This document shows, in pieces, positions 19,432 to 27,761 of a DNA stretch of 64,000 bases (position 1 is the stretch's first letter; every line of letters begins with the position of its first letter). The stretch comes from DATJKD01 sp963834855 (GTDB lineage Bacteria > Pseudomonadota > Gammaproteobacteria > Steroidobacterales > Steroidobacteraceae), in assembly GCA_963834855.1 (NCBI GenBank), contig CAWIDH010000034.1, positions 1-64,000 of the forward strand, in the 5' to 3' direction. Below the pieces are notes generated by a model, which was not told the DNA's origin, did no database searches, and was given only the letters and a program-made list of their open reading frames with translations. The position numbers and the translations under genes are program-made.

Positions 19432-19728
19432 CAGAGATGACCTCCGTGGGCATGGGTTGCTGTTTGGGCTTGGACTGGGGTGCGATATGCGGGCCGGACG
19501 CGTCGTATCGGGTGACTGCGCGTCCCTTGTGAGGCAAACTATCTAGATTGCTGGCGAAAACAGTGCTTCTGGCCTGTACTCAGGGATCCCGTCCGCCTGG
19601 CGAGGAAGCCGGAACTGCAAGGCCCGGCTGGCCGGCGATCATGATGGCGGGAGCGGATCAATCCGCGTTGTCGGTATTTGACCCCGACTTGCGGCAATTT
19701 GCAAGGGCATGGCTTTTCCGGATATCTG
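19432..19728. other. divergent intergenic region trxA / rhlB
   Basis: About 300 bp with no coding signal. It must hold the divergent promoters of trxA-rho and of the rhlB-like gene, but I see no box that stands out. A CCTCC-type ribosome site for trxA lies next to its start at 19441-19445. Confidence 0.5.
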
Positions 19729-21171
19729 ATGTCAGACGCGCATCTCACGGACGTATCGTTCACCAACCTGCATCTTCCCGAATCTCTCGCGCGCGGCATC
19801 GCCGACGCCGGCTTCGAGCGCTGCACGCCGATCCAGGCCCAGACGCTGCCGAAGGCGCTGGCCGGCATGGACGTCGCAGGCCAGGCGCAGACCGGCACGG
19901 GCAAGACGGCCGCCTTCCTCGTCGCGATGTATGCCGCGCTGCTGCGCCGCGACGTGCCGCCGACGCGCCGGAGCAACGCGCCGCGCGCGCTCATCATCGC
20001 GCCGACGCGCGAGCTCGCCGTACAGATCCACCGTGACGCCGAGATCCTCGGCCAGTACACGGGCCTCACGCTGGGCCTCGCCTTCGGCGGGGTCGATTAT
20101 GAAAAACAGCGCCGCGAGCTCGAGGCGGGCGTCGATGTCCTGATCGGCACCCCGGGGCGGCTGATCGACTTCTACAAGCAGCACGTGTTCGACCTGCGGT
20201 CGGTGCAGGTGCTGGTGCTCGACGAGGCGGACCGGATGTTCGACCTGGGCTTCATCGCCGACATCCGCTACGTCATGCGGCGGCTGCCGCCGCCGGAGGC
20301 GCGGCTCAACATGCTGTTCTCCGCGACCCTCGCCCAACGCGTGCTCGAGCTCGCCTACGAGCACATGAACGACCCGGAGATGGTCAAGATCGAGCCGGAC
20401 AAGGTGACGGTCGACCAGGTCCGCCAGTCGATCTACTTCCCGTCGATGGACGAGAAACCGCGGCTGCTGGTCGGCCTGCTGCGCTCCATGGACCCGCATC
20501 GCACGATGATCTTCGTCAACACGCGCCGCGGCGCCGAGGAACTCGAAACGCTGCTGCGCGCGAACGGGATCAACGCGGAGGCGATCTCCGGCGACGTGCC
20601 GCAGCGCAAGCGCCTGCGGATGCTGCGCGACTTCCACAGCGGCGACCTCGCGGTGCTGATCGGCACCGACGTCGCCTCGCGCGGGCTGCACATCCCCGAC
20701 GTAAGCCACGTGTTCAATTACGACCTGCCGCAGGATCCCGAGGACTACGTCCACCGGATCGGCCGGACGGCGCGCGCCGGGGCCGATGGCGACGCGATCA
20801 GTCTCGGCTGCGAGGACTACGCCATCTCGCTGCCCGACATCGAGGGATACATCGGTCGCAGCATCCCGCGCGCCCCGATGACCGAGAACCTGCTGGCGGA
20901 GATCGTGATTCCGCCACGCGCGCGGCGGCGGTACGAAGGTGGCGGCTTCGGGGGGCGACGTGGCGGTCCCGGCGGCGGCAGTCGAGGAGGTCCGGGCGGT
21001 GGCCGCCGCAGCGGGCCACCGCGGCACGGCCGGCGCAGTGATGGCCAGCCAGCCGGAACGACCGCGAGCCCACCGACCGATCCAGGCCCGGCCAGCGGCG
21101 ACGCTACGACCGAGGGTGGGGGCCGAAGGCGCCGCGGCCGGCGACGCAGTGGCCCCCGGGCCGGCGCCTAA
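19729..21171 (+). CDS. rhlB: DEAD-box RNA helicase RhlB-like
   Basis: ATP-dependent RNA helicase, usually part of mRNA decay. Start at MSDAHLTDVSFTNLHLPES; 480 aa. Motifs in order: Q-motif ERCTPIQAQTLP, AQTGTGKTAAF (I), APTRELAVQ (Ia), LVLDEADRMFDLGF (II), LFSATL (III), VLIGTDVASRGLHIPDV (V), YVHRIGRTARAG (VI). The last 80 residues form a Gly/Arg-rich tail (GGGFGGRRGGPGGG), a likely RNA-binding extension. Divergent from trxA-rho, as rhlB is in other gammaproteobacteria, which supports the name. Confidence 0.92.
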   Translation: MSDAHLTDVSFTNLHLPESLARGIADAGFERCTPIQAQTLPKALAGMDVAGQAQTGTGKTAAFLVAMYAALLRRDVPPTRRSNAPRALIIAPTRELAVQIHRDAEILGQYTGLTLGLAFGGVDYEKQRRELEAGVDVLIGTPGRLIDFYKQHVFDLRSVQVLVLDEADRMFDLGFIADIRYVMRRLPPPEARLNMLFSATLAQRVLELAYEHMNDPEMVKIEPDKVTVDQVRQSIYFPSMDEKPRLLVGLLRSMDPHRTMIFVNTRRGAEELETLLRANGINAEAISGDVPQRKRLRMLRDFHSGDLAVLIGTDVASRGLHIPDVSHVFNYDLPQDPEDYVHRIGRTARAGADGDAISLGCEDYAISLPDIEGYIGRSIPRAPMTENLLAEIVIPPRARRRYEGGGFGGRRGGPGGGSRGGPGGGRRSGPPRHGRRSDGQPAGTTASPPTDPGPASGDATTEGGGRRRRGRRRSGPRAGA

Positions 21172-21176
21172 GGAAC

Positions 21177-21875
21177 CTAACCGAGCTGGCTGAGGTCGCG
21201 CACGCCCGGGATGCCGGGGACGGCCGTGCGTGGTGGCTGCGTCGAGTCGGGTTGCAGGACCTGGTAGATGAAGCGCACGCCCGCGTCTCGCGCGGCGCAG
21301 AGCACCGACGGACTGTCGTCGACGAACAGCGTCGTCTCCGGTTCGATTTCGTGACGGCTCGCGAGCCGCGCCCAGAAATCGGCCGACTCCTTCGGTGCGC
21401 CGATCACATGTGACGAAACCACGACGTCAAAGTGACGCCCGATCCCGGTCTGACCGTGCTTGACGGCGAGCGCCTTCGGGTGGGCGTTCGTCGTCAGCAG
21501 GCGCCGCTTGCCGAGCCCGTGGAGTCGATCGAGGAACTGCTCGGCGCCCGGCAGGAAGCGGATGTGCTCGCGCATCTCCACCTTGAGCGCCTCGATGTCG
21601 AGGCCGAGCTCCTCGGTCCAGTGGTCGACGCAGTACCATTCGAGCGTGCCCCGCCAGGCGTCGATCCGCGGCAGCAGGAGCGCGAGCGCCGTTTCTGCCG
21701 GAATGCCGTGCAACGCGCCATAGCGCTGCGGCACGACCTCGACCCAGAAGTAATTGTCGAAGCGCAGGTCGAGCAGGGTACCGTCCATGTCGAGACACAC
21801 GGTCTCGATCCGCGCCCAGTCGGGCGCGCCGGTCGGGCGGTCCGAAACGTTGATCGCGACGTCCATTCGCTGCAC
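21177..21875 (-). CDS. yrfG: HAD-superfamily 5'-nucleotidase, YrfG-like
   Basis: Likely GMP/IMP phosphatase of the haloacid dehalogenase family. It is 232 aa. Motif I is CLDMDGTLLDLRFDN with the nucleophilic Asp, motif II is LLTTNAHP, motif III Lys lies in GAPKESADFW, and motif IV is LFVDDSPSVL. Start uncertain between MQRMDVAIN and the second Met. Convergent with rhlB with only a 5-bp gap; divergent from cysQ. Confidence 0.85.
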   Translation of the reverse strand: MQRMDVAINVSDRPTGAPDWARIETVCLDMDGTLLDLRFDNYFWVEVVPQRYGALHGIPAETALALLLPRIDAWRGTLEWYCVDHWTEELGLDIEALKVEMREHIRFLPGAEQFLDRLHGLGKRRLLTTNAHPKALAVKHGQTGIGRHFDVVVSSHVIGAPKESADFWARLASRHEIEPETTLFVDDSPSVLCAARDAGVRFIYQVLQPDSTQPPRTAVPGIPGVRDLSQLG

Positions 21876-21932
21876 GCGTACCGAAAATTCCCAGCGAGGC
21901 CGCTATGATACGGACCTTTCCCTGCGCGCGGA

Positions 21933-21953
21933 AAATCAGCTCGGAGCCGATTT
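21933..21953. repeat. dispersed palindrome, copy 4
   Basis: AAATCAGCTC-G-GAGCCGATTT, one mismatch in 10-bp arms. It stands in the yrfG/cysQ intergenic DNA directly before a second copy. Confidence 0.7.
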
Positions 21954-21961
21954 ATCCCGAT

Positions 21962-21982
21962 AATTCAGCTCCGAGCCGATTT
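21962..21982. repeat. dispersed palindrome, copy 5 (cysQ leader)
   Basis: AATTCAGCTC-C-GAGCCGATTT, two mismatches, ending 4 bases before the cysQ ATG. It forms a tandem pair with copy 4. It occupies the place where a ribosome binding site should be, and no other Shine-Dalgarno is visible for cysQ. Confidence 0.7.
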
Positions 21983-21986
21983 ATTC

Positions 21987-22790
21987 ATGACTGACACGAC
22001 GAATCCTGTCGACCTGCTCCCCGGTGTCCTCAAGCTCGTCGGGGAGGCTGGTGCCGCGATCATGGCCGTGTATGCGACCGCCCACGGCGTCGAGTACAAG
22101 GCCGATGATTCGCCGATCACGCTTGCGGACCGCGCGGCGCACGCGATCCTGAGCCGCGGGCTCGCGCGGCTCGCGCCTGCGATCCCGGTTCTTTCCGAGG
22201 AGTCCGAGGCCACGCATGCGCACGCGGTGCGCAGCCAGTGGCGGGAACTCTGGCTCGTCGATCCGCTCGACGGGACCCGGGAATTCATCAGCCGCAACGG
22301 CGAGTTCACGGTCAACGTCGCGCTGATCCGAGATCACCGCCCCGTGCTGGGCGTGGTTGCCGCACCTGCGCTCGGAGTCATCTACTACGCCGCCGCCGGC
22401 CACGGCGCATTCCGTCGCAGCGCCGACGCGCCGCCGGAGCCAATCACCGTGCGCCCGGCGGGCTCACCCCTGGTGATCGTAGGCAGCCGTTCGCACCGCG
22501 GCGACACGCTCGACGCGATGCTCGCGCGCATCGGTCCGCACGAATTGAAACCCATGGGCAGTGCGCTCAAGTTCTGCCTCGTCGCGGAGGGCAGCGCGGA
22601 TTTCTATCCGCGGCTCGGCCCGACCTCGGAATGGGACACGGCCGCGGCGCAGGCGGTGCTCGAGGTCGCGGGCGGCGCGGTCATCCGCCTCGACGGACAG
22701 CCGCTCGAATACAACGCACGCGAGACGATCCTCAATCCGGAGTTCCTCGCCTTCGGGGATCGCAGCCGTCGCTGGACGGACCTGGTCTGA
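21987..22790 (+). CDS. cysQ: 3'(2'),5'-bisphosphate nucleotidase CysQ
   Basis: Recycles 3'-phosphoadenosine 5'-phosphate (PAP) from sulfate assimilation to AMP; metal-dependent inositol-phosphatase fold. It is 267 aa. Metal-site motifs: DDSPITLADRAAH, PVLSEES, and WLVDPLDGTREFISRNGEFTVN cover the family signature; the second signature WDTAAAQAVLEVAGG lies near residue 215. Start ATG 21987 is directly preceded by the palindrome pair. Divergent from the nucleotidase gene, and followed by a small DUF3301 gene. Confidence 0.95.
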   Translation: MTDTTNPVDLLPGVLKLVGEAGAAIMAVYATAHGVEYKADDSPITLADRAAHAILSRGLARLAPAIPVLSEESEATHAHAVRSQWRELWLVDPLDGTREFISRNGEFTVNVALIRDHRPVLGVVAAPALGVIYYAAAGHGAFRRSADAPPEPITVRPAGSPLVIVGSRSHRGDTLDAMLARIGPHELKPMGSALKFCLVAEGSADFYPRLGPTSEWDTAAAQAVLEVAGGAVIRLDGQPLEYNARETILNPEFLAFGDRSRRWTDLV

Positions 22791-22821
22791 CGCGGACCGG
22801 ATCCCGACCCGCGGCACGCGA

Positions 22822-23127
22822 ATGGAACTGTCCTGGTCGCTGCTGGCGGCAATCGTCGGGCTGGTGGGGATCTCGTGGCTCTGGTACGCGAGCCTGCGTG
22901 CCCGCGAGCGCGCCAACGCTGCGGCGCTCGAAACCTGCCAGCGCACCGGCGCGCAGCTGCTCGACGGCACGGTGGCCTTCCGGGGCCTGCGCCCCGTCCG
23001 CGGCGTCGACGGCCGGCTGCAGCTGCAGCGTACCTACGTCTTCGACTACAGCCAGGACGGCGTCACGCGCCGGCAGGGTTTCGTGATCCTCATCGGGCGG
23101 TCGCTCGAGAGCATCGGCCTGGAATGA
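22822..23127 (+). CDS. DUF3301 small membrane protein
   Basis: Unknown function. 101 aa: an N-terminal membrane segment (WSLLAAIVGLVGISWLWYAS), then a basic stretch and a small domain with CQRTGAQLLDGTVAF and RTYVFDYSQDGVTRRQG, which matches my memory of the DUF3301 family. It lies 31 bp after cysQ and is probably in the same transcript. Confidence 0.75.
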   Translation: MELSWSLLAAIVGLVGISWLWYASLRARERANAAALETCQRTGAQLLDGTVAFRGLRPVRGVDGRLQLQRTYVFDYSQDGVTRRQGFVILIGRSLESIGLE

Positions 23128-23129
23128 GG

Positions 23130-23167
23130 CCCGGCTGGCCGACGTGCCTGGCCGGGTATCCCTTTTT
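23130..23167 (+). terminator. possible terminator after DUF3301
   Basis: CCCGGC and GCCGGG arms (23130-23135 and 23151-23156) followed by TATCCCTTTTT. The stem is short with a long loop and the T-run is a few bases away, so this is a weak call. Confidence 0.35.
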
Positions 23168-23228
23168 GACCGGGCCGGGGCTAAGCTACCGGCCCTGTCC
23201 AGGATCGACGGCAGCCCACCGGCTCAGA

Positions 23229-23453
23229 ATGACGGAAGTCCGCGACAACGTCGAGACCGAGGCCTTTCGGCACCTTGAACGCCTGCGTCAACTACGCATC
23301 GAGCATCGCGATCTCGACGACGTAATCAACCGTCTGCAGCTCGACCTCTACATCGACCAGGTGCAGCTGCGGCGCCTCAAGCGGCGCAAGTTGCTGCTCA
23401 AGGACCAGATCTCCAGGCTGGAGAGCCAGTTGATCCCGGACCTCAACGCCTGA
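23229..23453 (+). CDS. DUF465 (YdcH-like) small coiled-coil protein
   Basis: 74-aa helical, highly charged protein: HLERLRQLRIEHRDLDDVI, then RRLKRRKLLLKDQISRLES. Matches the DUF465 family of short coiled-coil proteins, function unknown. Five bases separate its stop from the MscS gene, so the two are likely co-transcribed. Confidence 0.8.
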   Translation: MTEVRDNVETEAFRHLERLRQLRIEHRDLDDVINRLQLDLYIDQVQLRRLKRRKLLLKDQISRLESQLIPDLNA

Positions 23454-23458
23454 ACGGG

Positions 23459-24787
23459 ATGCAGAAAGAGCTGCAAGCGGCCAGCGGGGTGATCGACCGT
23501 CTCCTGGAGCCCGCCAGCTTCGTGCAGGTTGCGGTCATTGCCGCAATGGTCGTGCTCGGCTGGTGGATCGCGGCGCGCATACGCCGCGATATCGGCGTAA
23601 CCGACGTGCCGGCCGGCTGGCGCGGTCGCGCGCGCGAGTCGGCGTGGGTCGGGGCGCCCTTCGTCCTCATCCTGCTGCTGCTCGCGACCGCGGACGGGCT
23701 GCTGCATGCCATCCGCGCCCCGACCCGCATCATTGACGTCGCGGTGCAGCTGACCGGCCTGCTGCTGCTGATCCGCATCGTGGTCTACCTGCTGCGCGTC
23801 TCGCTCGGGGCGCGCTCGCGCATCAAGGGCTGGGGCACCCCGATCAGCATCGTGGTCTGGTTGTTCCTGTCGCTGCACCTGCTCGGCTGGGGCGACAGGC
23901 TGATCGCCCTGCTCGATGGCATCGGCATCACGGCCGGCAAGACGCGCATCTCGGTGTGGTCGATCTCGAAGCTGCTCGTCACGGTCGGTCTCTTCGTCGT
24001 CGTCGCCGTCTGGCTGTCGCGCTGGCTCGAGAAGCGTCTGATGACCCTGCAGGGCATCGCGCCCAACATGCGCATCGGGCTCGCGAAGTTCACTCAGGCG
24101 TTCCTGGTCGGCCTGTCGATCCTGGTCGGCCTCAACGCCGCCGGCCTCGACCTCACGACCTTGAACGTGTTGACCGGCGCGATCGGCATCGGTCTCGGCT
24201 TCGGCCTGCAGAGCATCACCGCGAACTTCGTCAGCGGATTCGTCCTCCTCATGGACCGCTCGATCAAGCCGGGCGACGTGATCAGCTTCACGGGCACGAC
24301 CGGCACGAGCACCGAGGGTTTCGGCTGGGTGCAGCAGCTGCGCGGGCGCTACGTCGTCGTGCGTGACCGCGACGGTGTCGAGACGCTGGTCCCGAACCAG
24401 AACCTGATCACGAACTCGGTGATCAACTGGAGCTACACGGACCCGCGCGTGCGGCTGAAACTGCCCGTGCGGATCAGCTACAAGGACGACCCCGAGCTCG
24501 CGCTCAAGACGCTGCTGGACGCCGCCGAGGGGCACCGCCGGATCCTGAGGGAGCCGCCGCCCGTCGCCCGCCTCATGAGCTTCGGTGACCACGGCATCGA
24601 GCTCGAGCTGCGGTTCTGGATCGCGGATCCCCAGGAGGGCGTCAACAACGTGCGCTCGGACGTGAATCGCAGCATCTGGCGCCTGTTCAAGGAGCACGGC
24701 ATCACGATCCCGGTGGCGCAGCGCGCCGTACGGCTCGAGATGGTCGAATCCGGCATGGGCGGTGCGCGCACGGTCCGCGAGTCCTGA
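23459..24787 (+). CDS. MscS-family mechanosensitive ion channel
   Basis: Inner-membrane channel that opens on membrane tension or, in this larger subclass, may need other cues. It is 442 aa with about four to five N-terminal membrane helices (residues 20-220), then the pore helix and beta domain signature: LTGAIGIGLGFGLQSITANF, FVSGFVLLMDRSIKPGDVI, LVPNQNLITNSVINWSY. C-terminal alpha/beta vestibule to the end. The stop lies just before the arfB start. Confidence 0.93.
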   Translation: MQKELQAASGVIDRLLEPASFVQVAVIAAMVVLGWWIAARIRRDIGVTDVPAGWRGRARESAWVGAPFVLILLLLATADGLLHAIRAPTRIIDVAVQLTGLLLLIRIVVYLLRVSLGARSRIKGWGTPISIVVWLFLSLHLLGWGDRLIALLDGIGITAGKTRISVWSISKLLVTVGLFVVVAVWLSRWLEKRLMTLQGIAPNMRIGLAKFTQAFLVGLSILVGLNAAGLDLTTLNVLTGAIGIGLGFGLQSITANFVSGFVLLMDRSIKPGDVISFTGTTGTSTEGFGWVQQLRGRYVVVRDRDGVETLVPNQNLITNSVINWSYTDPRVRLKLPVRISYKDDPELALKTLLDAAEGHRRILREPPPVARLMSFGDHGIELELRFWIADPQEGVNNVRSDVNRSIWRLFKEHGITIPVAQRAVRLEMVESGMGGARTVRES

Positions 24788-24797
24788 GCCCACGGAC

Positions 24798-25226
24798 GTG
24801 CCGCCGCTCGCCATCGACGACGCGTTGTCGATCCCCGACGAGCTGCTCGAGTTCAGGCAGGTCCGCGCTTCGGGCCCGGGCGGACAGAACGTTAACAAGG
24901 TATCGAATGCGGTCGAGTTGCGATTCGACGTCGCCCGGTGGGCGGAACTGCCGCCGCCTGCACGCATGCGGCTCGCGCGCATGGCCGGCCGGCGGCTCAG
25001 CGATGCCGGCGTCATCGTGATCGACGCACAGCGTTTCCGCTCGCTGGAACAGAACAAGGCCGATGCGCTCGCGCGGCTCGTCACGATGATCCGCTCGGCG
25101 CTGGTCGTTCCGCGACCGCGCAAGAAGACCCGGCCGACGCGCGCATCGCAGGAACGACGACTCGCCTCCAAGGCGCGGGACGCGCGCCTCAAGCGGCTGC
25201 GGCGCCGCGCGACACGCGACGATTAA
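24798..25226 (+). CDS. arfB: peptidyl-tRNA hydrolase ArfB (ribosome rescue)
   Basis: Releases peptides from ribosomes stalled without a stop codon. Start GTG 24798 gives 142 aa, the family size; an earlier GTG at 24762 would overlap mscS. The release-factor GGQ motif lies in RASGPGGQNVNKVSNAVELRF at about residues 24-44. The basic tail needed to enter the empty mRNA channel is present: KKTRPTRASQERRLASKAR. Confidence 0.95.
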   Translation: MPPLAIDDALSIPDELLEFRQVRASGPGGQNVNKVSNAVELRFDVARWAELPPPARMRLARMAGRRLSDAGVIVIDAQRFRSLEQNKADALARLVTMIRSALVVPRPRKKTRPTRASQERRLASKARDARLKRLRRRATRDD

Positions 25227-25241
25227 CCGGGCCTTCTCGCC

Positions 25242-25364
25242 ACCCGTGGTGACTGCTCGCCGGCGCCCGGCCGCGGTGGCTGCTGCTCGCCGCCGCCCGG
25301 ACCGCGGTGGCGCTGCCTGCTCGCCGGCGCTCGGCCGCGGTGGCTCCTGCTCGCCGACGCGCGG
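25242..25364. repeat. GC-rich tandem repeat, about four units of 29-33 bp
   Basis: Units begin CCGCGGTGGC and run through TGCTCGCCG to C(T)CGG: 25271-25301, 25302-25334, 25335-25364, with a poorer first unit from 25242. Degenerate inverted units are found at 25816-25915. They form the outer ends of the large inverted repeat. Confidence 0.7.
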
Positions 25365-25915
25365 CCGCGGTGTATCCCCAGCCGCTCACCACGCTTAAGG
25401 ATCGCTGCACGGCTGAAGATGGTGCCCCGCACATTCTGTCGGCGCACGCCGAACGGTCGTTGGTATCGCGGAATCGTCGAGGCGACCTTCGCTCGGAGTG
25501 CCCGCGACGTCTACCTGTGCACACCGATGCCTCGTCGCGGCTGGGATACACCGCGTCCACGCGTCGGCTCGTGACCCCGCGGTGGTATCGACGAGCGGGA
25601 GGCCACCGCGGCATCGGCGAGCCGGCGTTTGGACCGGGTGTCTCGTGGCCGCGACGACGCCTGATCACTCACAGGTAGACGTCGCGGGCACTCGGAAGTC
25701 ATGACTCCGCGACGATTCCGCGATACCGCTGACTGATGCGGCGTGCGCCGACAAGACGTGCGGGGCACCCTCCTGAGCTCTGCAGTGTCCGCTGATCGTG
25801 GCCAGCGGCCCACGAGGCACCCGGGCCGAGCGCCGGCGAGAGGCGGCCACCGTGGCTGAGGCGGCGAGCAGCCACCGCGGCCGAGCGCTGGCGAGTAGGG
25901 GCCACCGTCGGTTCG
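25242..25915. repeat. large imperfect inverted repeat (about 670 bp)
   Basis: The left half (25242-25585) reappears, diverged and in reverse complement, as the right half (25602-25915) around a 16-base centre. Best-conserved block: 25421-25519 against 25769-25670 reversed, sharing GGTGCCCCGCAC, TGTCGGCGCACGCCG, GGTATCGCGGAATCGTCG and GAGTGCCCGCGACGTCTACC. The inner arms share CTCGTCGCGGC, ACACC, GTCC and end in CCGCGGTGG / CCACCGCGG at 25577-25585 and 25602-25610. No reading frame in it looks like a protein. It fills the gap between arfB and the DsbA-like gene. Confidence 0.8.
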
Positions 25916-26101
25916 GTCATGGTTATCTTCCGCATGCCGCAGCGTGCGGGCGTTGCGCGCTACGGGCGTCGCGCCGTCCGCGGCCTTTGTATCTGCGCGT
26001 GCTGATTTTGGCTAGACTTGTCGCGCCGGCGCATCCGCGACCCCGCTGTGGGGGAGACGAGTCGGGGCCTCGAGTGCCCGGTCACCTGGCGAGGTATGCG
26101 C

Positions 26102-26662
26102 ATGACAGCGACCGTCCATGCGGTGCCGTCCGGCCTGTTCGTGCCGGTCGACGCGACCGACCACGCGCTGGGACCCGACCACGCGCCCGTCGTCGTCGTG
26201 GAATACGGCGACTTCGAATGCCCGATCTGCAAGATGGCGGCGCCCGCCGCGAGACTGCTGCTCGAGCGATTTCCGAACCAGGTGCGGCTGGTTTTCAGGC
26301 ACTTTCCGCTCGAAGAGGCACACCCTCATGCGCTCGAGGCCGCGGAAGCGGCCGAATCCGCGGCGGCGCAGGGTCGGTTCTGGCAGATGCACGACCTGCT
26401 GTTCGCGAACCAGGCCCATCTAAAGCGCCGGGACCTGGAACGCTACGCCGCGCAGCTCGACCTGGATCGCGTGCGCTTCGCGGCCGAGCTGAACGGCCAC
26501 ATTTACCTGCAACGCGTGCGCGAGCACATCGATGGCGGCCGGCGCATGCGCGTGCGCGCCACGCCGACCTTCTACGTGAACGGGATCGTGAAGGACATCT
26601 CGTTCGGGATGCAGTCACTGCACGACGCGGTCGCGGCCGCGATCGGGCAGGCTGAAGACTGA
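26102..26662 (+). CDS. DsbA-family thioredoxin-fold protein
   Basis: Thiol oxidoreductase of the DsbA/2-hydroxychromene isomerase-like group (Thioredoxin_4). It is 186 aa with no signal peptide, so probably cytoplasmic. The CxxC motif is in YGDFECPICKMAAPAARLL; cis-Pro is in VRATPTFYVNG. Start at MTATVHAV chosen for the spacing to GGCGAGG; an ATG six bases upstream is in frame. It follows the large inverted repeat. Confidence 0.85.
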   Translation: MTATVHAVPSGLFVPVDATDHALGPDHAPVVVVEYGDFECPICKMAAPAARLLLERFPNQVRLVFRHFPLEEAHPHALEAAEAAESAAAQGRFWQMHDLLFANQAHLKRRDLERYAAQLDLDRVRFAAELNGHIYLQRVREHIDGGRRMRVRATPTFYVNGIVKDISFGMQSLHDAVAAAIGQAED

Positions 26663-26690
26663 CGCGCCCGGCCCCGCGCGGGCCGCCCCG

Positions 26691-27587
26691 TCAGTACGGC
26701 CTCACCTCGAACGGCGCATCCACCACGAACGCCATGACCGTGCCGGCCGGCACGTCGATCTCGCCGCCCGTTTTCCGCGCAGCGATCGCGCCGGCCGCGC
26801 CGCCCAGGATGCCGCCGATGACCTTGCCTTTGTCGTCGTCGACCTGGTGACCGATGATGGCGCCGGCCGCCGTTCCGCCGACGATCTTGGCGGTGTCCCG
26901 GCCGGTGTCGCTCTTCGCCTGCTGGACGAGCTGGCCACGGATCGGCACCGTCGTGCCGTCCTCGAGCTCGATGCCGTCGAAATTCATGGCGAGGGTGGGC
27001 GTTCCACCGATCCGCTTGCTGCCCGACACGACGTCGGTCACGCGCCCTCGAACGGGCGCACCCGCCAGGATCGCGCGCCGCCCGTCGATCACGAGATCGG
27101 AGGCCAGCCGCGCGTCGACCGAATCACCGATCGTCGCGGTCTTCGTCGACACGTTGGACGACAAGCCGATCGAAATCTGCGTGCCGGCCGGCACGACGAT
27201 CGGCTTGGCCGGTGCAGGCGCCACAACCGCTGCCGGCGGCGCCTGTGTCGCGGCGACGGCCGCGGGCTTCGGGGGCGCGGGGATTTCGTGACCGGTGCCG
27301 GTGCGGCAGCCGCCTTCGTCTTCGCGGACAGCTCGGCCTCGCGACGCGCGAGCTCCTGCTCGCGTTGCTTCAAGTGCGAGATCGGCCTCGCGCCTGGTCA
27401 AGTCGGCCTCCCAGGTCGAGAGCTCGGCGGCCGGATCCGGGGTGGCAGGTGTCGCGTCCGCCGGTGGCTCCACCGTCGTGACGTCGGCCGCCGGCGTCGG
27501 TGCCGTGGGCCCGCCGCACGCCGCCAACGCGAGCACGGCGACCGTGGATGCAATCGAGGCCGGAACGAAACTTTGCTTGATGCTCAT
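26691..27587 (-). CDS. lipoprotein with coiled coil and glycine zipper (compensating frameshifts)
   Basis: Exported lipoprotein of unknown function. Start at MSIKQSFVPASIAS; lipobox LAAC around residue 24. A Pro/Ala/Thr linker is followed by the coiled coil STWEADLTRREADLAL. The next ~32 codons read as non-helical sequence in this frame, while the alternative frame of the same bases gives KQREQELARREAELSAKTK, a natural continuation; after a C-run the original frame resumes at PAPPKPAAVAA. Two opposite one-base indels (about 27279-27282 and 27370-27374) are therefore likely. The C-terminal half has a beta domain and a glycine-zipper segment (VGGTAAGAIIGHQVDDDKGK). Confidence 0.75.
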   Translation of the reverse strand: MSIKQSFVPASIASTVAVLALAACGGPTAPTPAADVTTVEPPADATPATPDPAAELSTWEADLTRREADLALEATRAGARASRGRAVREDEGGCRTGTGHEIPAPPKPAAVAATQAPPAAVVAPAPAKPIVVPAGTQISIGLSSNVSTKTATIGDSVDARLASDLVIDGRRAILAGAPVRGRVTDVVSGSKRIGGTPTLAMNFDGIELEDGTTVPIRGQLVQQAKSDTGRDTAKIVGGTAAGAIIGHQVDDDKGKVIGGILGGAAGAIAARKTGGEIDVPAGTVMAFVVDAPFEVRPY

Positions 27588-27761
27588 CTGCGATCTCCTG
27601 AAATCTGGTCGATGCCGCCGGCTCCTGCGGATGCCGCCGACCCATGACGCCGCGAGTATGGAATCGCCTCCAGGGTTCCGGCCATGCAGCACGTCACAGG
27701 AATTGCCGCCGCGATGTCGCAATGCCGCGACGGACGGCCGAGGTAACGCGCCGATCGGCGT

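Noticed and set aside
25242..25364. CRISPR array in the tandem GC-rich units
   Set aside because: Units are contiguous and diverged with no unique spacers, and no cas gene is near.
25227..25935. Arg/Pro/Ser-rich open frames through the inverted-repeat block
   Set aside because: Short, overlapping on both strands, low complexity and internally repetitive because the DNA is; no start with a ribosome site.
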